From the NCBI GenBank assembly GCA_946631535.1, contig CAMPAF010000114.1:1-8954 (forward strand): a stretch of 8,954 nucleotides of DNA, in the 5' to 3' direction. Positions 1 to 5,391 of the stretch are shown one piece after another; the first letter of the stretch is position 1; each line of letters opens with the position of its first letter. The stretch comes from an uncultured Verrucomicrobiota bacterium. GTDB lineage: Bacteria; Verrucomicrobiota; Kiritimatiellia; RFP12; UBA1067. The position numbers and the translations under genes are program-made. The notes beneath the pieces were generated by a model, which did not search any database, was not told the DNA's origin, and was given only the letters and a program-made list of their open reading frames with translations.

Positions 1-615
1 GACACGGTGAACAAGGGCGCGGGCATCGCGATCGGCGCGATCGCGCAGGCCAACGAGGCCGCGCTCGCCGTGAACGCCTACCTGCGCGGCGGCGAGTACA
101 AGCCGATTAAGCCGATCCTCTCCGAGCGGAACCTCACCGAGAAGGACTTCGCGGACCGTCCGCGCATCGCGCGCGCCGTGATGCCGCAGCGTCCCGCCGA
201 AGAGCGCAAGCACGACTTCAAGGAGGTCAACCTCGGCCTCTCCGTGGAGGCGGCGCAGGCGGAAGCGAAGCGCTGCCTGGAGTGCGGCTGCCACGATTTC
301 GAGGACTGCAAGCTCATCCGCTACGCGAACCTCGTGCAGGCGGATACGCAACGTCTCCGCGGCGACTTCCATCCCGGCTTCATGGAACAGAAGCTCGTCA
401 CGATCGAGCGCAACCAGCGCAAGTGCATCCTCTGCAACCTCTGCGTGCGCGTCTGCGCCGAGCAGGCGAAGCAGGGCCTACTGGGCCTCGTGGGACGCGG
501 CTTCAAGACCGTCATCAAGCCCGAGTTCAAGGATCCCGCCGCCACGGCCGTCTGCAAGGACTGCCGCCTCTGCGCGGAGAACTGCCCCACGGGCGCGCTC
601 AAGATCATTGGTTAG
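1..615 (+). CDS. GltD-like FAD/NAD(P) oxidoreductase with C-terminal ferredoxin module (5' partial)
   Basis: The reading frame is open from the first base, so only the last 204 codons are present. The first ~30 residues (GAGIAIGAIAQANEAAL region) resemble the end of the nucleotide/FAD-binding part of glutamate-synthase beta-chain-like oxidoreductases, where the FAD-binding segment leads into a helix and a short linker. Three cysteine clusters follow, numbered by window codon. The first is C92-x2-C95-x-C97-x5-C103. The others are two ferredoxin-type [4Fe-4S] motifs, C142-x2-C145-x2-C148-x3-C152 and C185-x2-C188-x2-C191-x3-C195-P. The segment from KCILC to CPTGALK reads like the paired-cluster region of NuoG/FeFe-hydrogenase-type subunits (CVRVC, RGF.T, CPTGAL). 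The likely role is cytoplasmic electron transfer between NAD(P)H, flavin and Fe-S centres. Whether it is a true glutamate synthase subunit or part of another complex cannot be decided without the N-terminus. It is probably co-transcribed with the next gene, 18 nt away. Confidence 0.8.
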   Translation, partial: DTVNKGAGIAIGAIAQANEAALAVNAYLRGGEYKPIKPILSERNLTEKDFADRPRIARAVMPQRPAEERKHDFKEVNLGLSVEAAQAEAKRCLECGCHDFEDCKLIRYANLVQADTQRLRGDFHPGFMEQKLVTIERNQRKCILCNLCVRVCAEQAKQGLLGLVGRGFKTVIKPEFKDPAATAVCKDCRLCAENCPTGALKIIG

Positions 616-617
616 CC

Positions 618-624
618 GGAGAAG
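618..624 (+). promoter_or_regulatory. Ribosome binding site of the HzsA-like gene
   Basis: GGAGAAG lies 9 nt before the ATG at 634, inside the 18-nt gap after the upstream stop codon. It is a good Shine-Dalgarno match and supports 634 as the start. There is no room for a separate promoter in the gap, which fits a two-gene operon. Confidence 0.6.
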
Positions 625-633
625 ATTCTGCCC

Positions 634-3066
634 ATGCGCGGAAGGGAGGCACTTGCACTCGCGGCGGCGGTTCTCGCGCTTGGCGCGGCGGGGGCGGTGC
701 AGCTGCGGGAGAGGCTGGCTTCCGGGGCGCATGGCGCCTTCGACGAGATAGTGTTCGCCACGCGCTCCGGCAGCACGGATCCGCACTGGTACGCCAACAT
801 CTCCTACTTCGGCCGCTCGGCGGACGCTCCCGTCTATAGCCAGAACGGACGCCTCCTCGCCTACAACATCAAGACCGGCAAGTACCGCGTGCTTCTTGAA
901 GATGTTGCCGGCAGCATGCGCGACCCGAGCGTACACTACGACGGCAAGACGATCCTCTTCTCGTACCGCAAGGGCGGCACCGGCACCTTCCACCTCTACA
1001 CGATCAGCTCCGACGGTACGGGGCTGAAGCAGCTCACCTTCGGCGAGTACGACGACTTCGAGCCAACCTGGCTGCCGGACGGCGACATCGTCTTCGTCTC
1101 TACGCGCTGCCGCCGCTGGGTGAACTGCTGGGTGACTCAGGTGGCCACCCTCTACCGCATGAAGCCCGACGGCTCCGGCATCCGCATGATCTCCGCGAAC
1201 ACCGAGCACGACAACACGCCGTGGGTGCTGCCTGACGGGCGGATCCTCTACATGCGATGGGAATACGTGGACCGCCGCCAGGTGACGTTCCACCATCTCT
1301 GGACGATGAACCCCGACGGCACGCAGCACCAGATCTACCAGGGGAACACGTACCCCGGCAGCGTCTACATCGACGCAAAGCCCATCCCTGGCTCCGAGGA
1401 TGTCGTGCTCATCGATTCGCCCGGACATGGCCGTCGCGACCACGGCGGCATATTGAGCGTCCTTTCCGCGAAGGGAGGCCCTGATGACCGGGCGAACGTC
1501 AAGGCCATCGTGAAGAGGGGGACGCTCTATGATCCGTGGGCGTTCTCGAGCGACCTCTTCATGTTTTCCGACGGAAAGAACGTTCTCCTCTCTGACCGCG
1601 AGGGGCGTCTGGAGCATCTGTGCCGCCTGCCGTCCATGTTCGGCGGCGCGGGACCGACCGTCCTGCTCTTCGAGCCGCGTCCGCTCATGCCGCGTCCGCG
1701 TGAGCGCATCCTTGCGGACCGCACGGACCTGACGAAGAAGACGGGCGAGTTCTATCTCGAGAACGTGCTGGAGAGCCGCAGCATGCAGGGCGTGAAGCCG
1801 GGCACGGTGAAGCGGCTCATGGTGTTCGAGGTGCTGCCCAAGCCAATCAACTTCTCCGGCGGCATGGAGCCGCTCACGTACGGCGGGTCGTTCGCGCTGC
1901 CGCGCCTGCTCGGCTGGGTGCCGGTGGAGGCGGACGGCAGCGCGTACTTCACCGCGCCTGCGCTGAAGGCGCTCTTCTTCGTGGCCGTGGACGCCGAAGG
2001 ACGCGCCGTGAAACGCATGCAGAGCTTCACGCAGGTGATGCCGGGCGAAAGGCAGGGGTGCGTGGGCTGCCACGAGCGCAAGACCGCGAACACCGTGCGC
2101 CGCGTGAAGGCCGTGTCGCAGGCGCTGGCACGCAAGCCGAGCGAGATCGATCCGAAGGGCCGCCTCTTCGACGTGGCGGACTTTCCGCGCGACATCCAGC
2201 CGATCCTCGACCGCGCATGCGTGAAGTGCCATGGGCCGGACGTGCGCAAGGCCGGCCTCGACCTCTGCGGCGACCGTGGACCGATGTATTCGATGGGCTA
2301 TCTTGGGCTGCTCCTCTGGGGACAGGTCCTCGACGGACGCAACCTTCCCGAGAGCGACTGGCCTCCGTACGCGCGCGGTAGCGGGGGGAGTCCGCTCATG
2401 AAGAAGATCGACGGCTCGCACCACGGCGTGAAGGTGAGCGAGCGCGACCGCCGGATGATCATGCAGTGGCTCGACGCCTCCGCGCCGTACGCGGGAACGT
2501 ACGCCGCGCTCGGCTGCGGGTTCGTGGGCGGCAGCAAGTCGCACATGCCCTACAATCCCACGGGCAGACGCGCGGTCAACGCTCCCGCGCAGCAGGTCGT
2601 GCGGAAACGGTGCTGGTCGTGCCACGCGACGCCTGGCACAATCGGCGACGGCACGGCTATCCGCTTCCACAAGAAGGACGACCCGCGCAACCGCCGCTGT
2701 GGGCGTTTCTCGCGACACATCATCTTCAACCTCACCCGTCCGGAGAAGTCGTTCTACCTGATGGCGCCGCTCGCGAAGGAGGCGGGCGGGCTGGGCCTGT
2801 GCACGAACGCGCAGGGCAAGGCCGTGTTCGTCAGCAAGGACGATCCTGACTACAAGAAGCTGCGGGCGCTCGTCGTCGACGCGAAGTCGATCCTCGACTC
2901 AGACCCTCGCTTCGACATGCCGAACTTCTGCCCCAATCCCGAGTACCTTCGCGAGATGAAGCGCTACGGCATCCTGCCGATCGACACTGATCCGTCAAAG
3001 TGCCGCATCGATCCATACGACACGGACCGCCGCTACTGGTCGCTCGACTGGACTCAGCTGAAGTGA
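634..3066 (+). CDS. HzsA-related exported multihaem c-type cytochrome with N-terminal beta-propeller
   Basis: This 810-residue protein starts with a short basic N-terminus and a hydrophobic stretch (residues ~5-22), a signal peptide or membrane anchor. Residues ~35-345 form a TolB/PD40-like beta-propeller, with blades marked by DPSVHYDGKTILFS, DDFEPTWLPDGDIVF, LYRMKPDG, LPDGRILYMRWEYVDR and LWTMNPDG. This pattern, including the conserved STRCRRWVNCW and SPGHG segments, is typical of proteins annotated as related to the alpha subunit of hydrazine synthase. Three CXXCH haem c motifs follow: C476-H480 (CVGCH), C529-H533 (CVKCH, in a PSCyt1-like context DIQPIL..CVKCHGP) and C660-H664 (CWSCH). Its length is close to that recalled for the anammox subunit. 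The protein should act outside the cytoplasm in electron transfer or redox catalysis. Its substrate is unknown. No beta/gamma partner subunits are visible, and hydrazine synthesis itself is unlikely. The upstream Fe-S flavoprotein gene is a plausible operon partner. Confidence 0.88.
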   Translation: MRGREALALAAAVLALGAAGAVQLRERLASGAHGAFDEIVFATRSGSTDPHWYANISYFGRSADAPVYSQNGRLLAYNIKTGKYRVLLEDVAGSMRDPSVHYDGKTILFSYRKGGTGTFHLYTISSDGTGLKQLTFGEYDDFEPTWLPDGDIVFVSTRCRRWVNCWVTQVATLYRMKPDGSGIRMISANTEHDNTPWVLPDGRILYMRWEYVDRRQVTFHHLWTMNPDGTQHQIYQGNTYPGSVYIDAKPIPGSEDVVLIDSPGHGRRDHGGILSVLSAKGGPDDRANVKAIVKRGTLYDPWAFSSDLFMFSDGKNVLLSDREGRLEHLCRLPSMFGGAGPTVLLFEPRPLMPRPRERILADRTDLTKKTGEFYLENVLESRSMQGVKPGTVKRLMVFEVLPKPINFSGGMEPLTYGGSFALPRLLGWVPVEADGSAYFTAPALKALFFVAVDAEGRAVKRMQSFTQVMPGERQGCVGCHERKTANTVRRVKAVSQALARKPSEIDPKGRLFDVADFPRDIQPILDRACVKCHGPDVRKAGLDLCGDRGPMYSMGYLGLLLWGQVLDGRNLPESDWPPYARGSGGSPLMKKIDGSHHGVKVSERDRRMIMQWLDASAPYAGTYAALGCGFVGGSKSHMPYNPTGRRAVNAPAQQVVRKRCWSCHATPGTIGDGTAIRFHKKDDPRNRRCGRFSRHIIFNLTRPEKSFYLMAPLAKEAGGLGLCTNAQGKAVFVSKDDPDYKKLRALVVDAKSILDSDPRFDMPNFCPNPEYLREMKRYGILPIDTDPSKCRIDPYDTDRRYWSLDWTQLK

Positions 3067-3075
3067 CTGTCGTCG

Positions 3076-3912
3076 TCAGCAGTTGCCGACGAGGACGCGG
3101 CTGAGGCGCGTGCGAGCGACGTCCGCGAGGCGTTTGACGGTCGCAACGGGCGTAGGCGGCACGTCAAGGAGGCGGAAGCGCGGAAAGAACCGCGTCACGT
3201 GAAGCGGGATGTCTGGCGAGACAGAGGCGAGGAACGACGCGATCGTGTCGATGTCCGCCTCGGCGTCGTTGCGTCCCGGGACCACGAGCGTCGTCACCTC
3301 CACGTGGCATCCTGCATCATGGAGCGTCTTGATCGTGCGGCAGGCGGCCGCGAAGTCGCCGCCCACCCAGTCGTAGAACTCCTGCGAAGGTCCCTTGAGG
3401 TCGATGTTGGCGGCGTCGATGAGCGGCGCCAGTTCCTCCGTCACGGACGCCTCGGCCACGCCGTTCGAGACGAGTACGTTGAACAGTCCGCAGGCACGCA
3501 CCTCCCGCGCGCAGTCGCGCACGAACTCCCAGCCGACGAGCGGCTCGTTGTAGGTGTAGGCGATTCCGAGGTTGCCGCGCTCGCGCGCCAACCGCTGCGC
3601 CAGGCCGGCCAGCTCCGACGGCGTCGCGGAATCGGTCGCGACCTCGCCCTCTCCGCGCTGCGAGATGGAGTCGTTCTGGCAGAACGGGCATCGCAGGTTG
3701 CAGCCGTAGCTTCCGACGGAGAGTATCGGACGGCCCGGATGGAAGAACGCGATCGGCTTCTTCTCGATCGGGTCGAGGGCCATCGACGTGATCCGTCCGT
3801 AGTTCGCGCATACCACGCGGCCGTTATGCGCACGCCGTGCGCGGCACGCGCCGAATGCGCCCTCCGCCAGGCGGCAGTGGCGCGGACACGTAGTGCAGAC
3901 AGCCTCACTCAT
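3076..3912 (-). CDS. amrS: AmmeMemoRadiSam system radical SAM enzyme
   Basis: This 278-residue radical SAM protein belongs to the AmmeMemoRadiSam system. The N-terminus carries the family's extra cysteine set, C6-x2-C9-x3-C13 followed by C23 in a GACRAR context. The radical SAM [4Fe-4S] motif is C71-x3-C75-x2-C78 (CNLRCPFC) and should bind S-adenosylmethionine. The TYNEPLVGWE (residues 120-129), ANIDLKG (168-174) and VTTLVVPG (206-213) segments are typical of this PflA-related group. The chain stops right after LVGNC, so it is a short form without the cysteine-containing tail (TYCPxC type) that I recall in longer homologues. It is the second gene of its operon, and its ATG overlaps the end of the Memo-AMMECR1 gene by 8 nt. 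That arrangement, and the known association of the three domains, supports the call. The reaction is not established to my knowledge; modification of a small molecule or protein together with Memo and AMMECR1 is inferred. Confidence 0.93.
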   Translation of the reverse strand: MSEAVCTTCPRHCRLAEGAFGACRARRAHNGRVVCANYGRITSMALDPIEKKPIAFFHPGRPILSVGSYGCNLRCPFCQNDSISQRGEGEVATDSATPSELAGLAQRLARERGNLGIAYTYNEPLVGWEFVRDCAREVRACGLFNVLVSNGVAEASVTEELAPLIDAANIDLKGPSQEFYDWVGGDFAAACRTIKTLHDAGCHVEVTTLVVPGRNDAEADIDTIASFLASVSPDIPLHVTRFFPRFRLLDVPPTPVATVKRLADVARTRLSRVLVGNC

Positions 3913-5353
3913 GGAAGACTTCCGCCTGGAACGTCTCGAATGCCGCTCCCTCGCGCCACGCTTCGGGCGGCAGTCCGGCCTTCTGAGAAAGGTACGTGAG
4001 CGTGGTGGCGAGATCCCATCCCTGCTCCGGCGCCACCTGCGGCAGGAACACGGCGAAGTGGCCGTTCTTCTCGAGCGTCATGCCGTCGCGTCCCAGCACG
4101 ATGTCTCGCCAGGAGGCCACGGGCTTGGGCGGCGTGAGCGCGGAGACCTCCACGCGAAGCCCCGCAAGCTCGCTTGGCGAGACGGGGTTGAAGCGCGGGT
4201 CGTGGAGCGCAGAGTCAGCCGCTCGCGCAGTGACAGCCTCGACGAGCGGACGCACGGTAAGGATCTCGCCGATGCAGCCGCGCAGCGCATGCGTGGCGCG
4301 GTCGTTGAGCGTGACGAACGCGCCCATACGCGTGCGCGTTGCCGCCGGCGCGGACTGCGTGAAATGGTTCGCTGGGAAAGGCTTGCCGGTGCGGACTGCG
4401 TGCTCGACCGCCTCGCGGGCGATCCTGAGCAGGAACGCGCGATCCTCCACGTTCAGCGTTCCGGCAGCCTGTGCAGGCCAGTCGATGTGCCCGGCCATCG
4501 CCGCGTAGCAGACGAACCGCGTATAGTCTCCCTCCGCGTCGCTCGATGTCGCGTAGCGCAGGCGAACGAGCGAGGACCCCGCGGGGAAGGCGCGCAGGGC
4601 GAGCTCGATCGGGACATGGCCGCAGATCGTGGCACCTGTCCGCCTGACGGTCGCGCAGAAGCCGTCCGCGTCGCTGGCGGCGATCCGCGCGCAAGCCTCG
4701 CCGTCGACCTCCGCCACGCGCCGGCGCACATCCTCGCCGCCCTTGGTGCCGTACGGGACGTAGGAGAAGTCGGTGCCGTAGTGCGTGAAGTCGGACGAAA
4801 TGACAAGCAGCGTCTCGGCGTCCATCAGCGACGCGAGCGCGCGCACGCACATGCCGCGCTGGTCGGGATTGAACGAGCCGACGACCAGCGGCACGATGGA
4901 GAACGGCTTCTCGAGGGCGAGCTGCAGGAGCGGGAACTCGATCTGCGCGGAATGTTCACCTGCGTGGACGCGGTCGTTGCGTACGACAGGCGCGATCAGG
5001 GCGAGACGGTCCAGCCAGTCGCGGTCGATCGGTATCGTGCCGAGCGGCGTGGAGACGGAGTCGGCCTCCGGCGCGACGAGCCTGTTCTCTATCCACACGC
5101 GGTGGCTGGGTGCCAGCACGACCACGCGCCGGAACGCCACGCCGCGCACCGCGCGCACTGCGCGCCACGCCGTTTCGCCGGAGTACGCCCATCCCGCATG
5201 GGGCAGGACGATCACGTTCGTCCGCTCAGGCGCGGCAGACTCGTCCTTTGCCGTCGTCTTCTCCCACGTCTCCGCCATCGCGCGGATCTCGCGTTCCGTG
5301 CCGGGATACCACGTCCCGGCCAACGTGCTGTTCAGTGTCTTCATGGCACGCAT
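3905..5353 (-). CDS. amrB-amrA: Fused Memo-AMMECR1 protein of the AmmeMemoRadiSam system
   Basis: Two domains lie in one 482-residue chain. Residues ~5-290 are a Memo domain, a fold related to class III extradiol dioxygenases. Metal-site residues matching those of human MEMO1 are visible as H52 (LPHAGW), H84 (APSHR) and C244 (TICGHVPIE), and the EHSAQIE (133-139) and SSDFTHYG (186-193) signatures are also present. Residues ~300-482 are an AMMECR1 domain with its hallmark LRGCIG at 357-362. It is a soluble, cytoplasmic protein with no signal peptide. It is the first gene of the operon and overlaps amrS by 8 nt, so all three components are encoded by two genes. The longest frame begins at 5353, but Met4 (5344) is a credible alternative. 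Memo homologues usually begin close to the xLAGTWYPG-like motif, and the predicted -10 box directly abuts the first ATG. The function of the system is not settled; a metal-dependent redox or modification role is inferred from the families. Confidence 0.94.
   Translation of the reverse strand: MRAMKTLNSTLAGTWYPGTEREIRAMAETWEKTTAKDESAAPERTNVIVLPHAGWAYSGETAWRAVRAVRGVAFRRVVVLAPSHRVWIENRLVAPEADSVSTPLGTIPIDRDWLDRLALIAPVVRNDRVHAGEHSAQIEFPLLQLALEKPFSIVPLVVGSFNPDQRGMCVRALASLMDAETLLVISSDFTHYGTDFSYVPYGTKGGEDVRRRVAEVDGEACARIAASDADGFCATVRRTGATICGHVPIELALRAFPAGSSLVRLRYATSSDAEGDYTRFVCYAAMAGHIDWPAQAAGTLNVEDRAFLLRIAREAVEHAVRTGKPFPANHFTQSAPAATRTRMGAFVTLNDRATHALRGCIGEILTVRPLVEAVTARAADSALHDPRFNPVSPSELAGLRVEVSALTPPKPVASWRDIVLGRDGMTLEKNGHFAVFLPQVAPEQGWDLATTLTYLSQKAGLPPEAWREGAAFETFQAEVFHE
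3919..3923 (-). promoter_or_regulatory. Ribosome binding site of amrS, inside the upstream gene
   Basis: Read on the minus strand, GGAAG (within GGCGGAAG) lies 6 nt before the amrS ATG at 3912, inside the last codons of the Memo-AMMECR1 gene. Together with the ATGAGTGA start/stop overlap this indicates translational coupling, and it supports this ATG as the start. Confidence 0.5.
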
Positions 5354-5383
5354 AGTTTACACGATTTCGCCGCCTTGGTACAA
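5354..5383 (-). promoter_or_regulatory. Possible promoter of the Memo-AMMECR1/amrS operon
   Basis: On the minus strand, TTGTAC (5383-5378) and TAAACT (5359-5354) are separated by 18 nt. The -35 matches consensus at 3 of 6 positions and the -10 at 4 of 6, so this is a weak call that rests mostly on the need for a promoter in the 38-bp divergent gap. The expected transcript start is near 5347. That would exclude the first ATG (5353) and leave a leader of 0-3 nt before Met4 at 5344. Confidence 0.35.
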
Positions 5384-5384
5384 T
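5356..5384 (+). promoter_or_regulatory. Sigma70-type promoter giving a leaderless DUF6259 mRNA
   Basis: TTTACA (5356-5361) and TACAAT (5379-5384) are separated by exactly 17 nt, each matching the sigma70 consensus at 5 of 6 positions. They sit in the only AT-rich patch of an otherwise GC-rich region. The usual start distance puts +1 at 5391-5392, on the A of the ATG at 5392. No purine-rich ribosome binding site precedes that ATG. The elements overlap those of the opposite operon. Confidence 0.65.
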
Positions 5385-5391
5385 CTGTATC

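Noticed and set aside
478..2718. A 746-codon open frame antisense to the HzsA-like gene
   Set aside because: It is rich in Arg, Ala, His and Val with no recognisable motif, and it mirrors the codon bias of a GC-rich gene whose sense product has clear domains. It is a shadow frame.
634..3066. Annotation as a genuine hydrazine synthase subunit (anammox)
   Set aside because: No beta/gamma subunits or other anammox genes are visible, there is an extra CXXCH motif, and the recalled tyrosine ligand is absent at the +4 positions. Only 'HzsA-related' is supported.
3067..3095. Weak inverted repeat (TCGTC ... GACGA) at the first convergent junction
   Set aside because: Only about 5 paired bases with a 10-nt loop and no T tract on either strand; it is not a convincing terminator.
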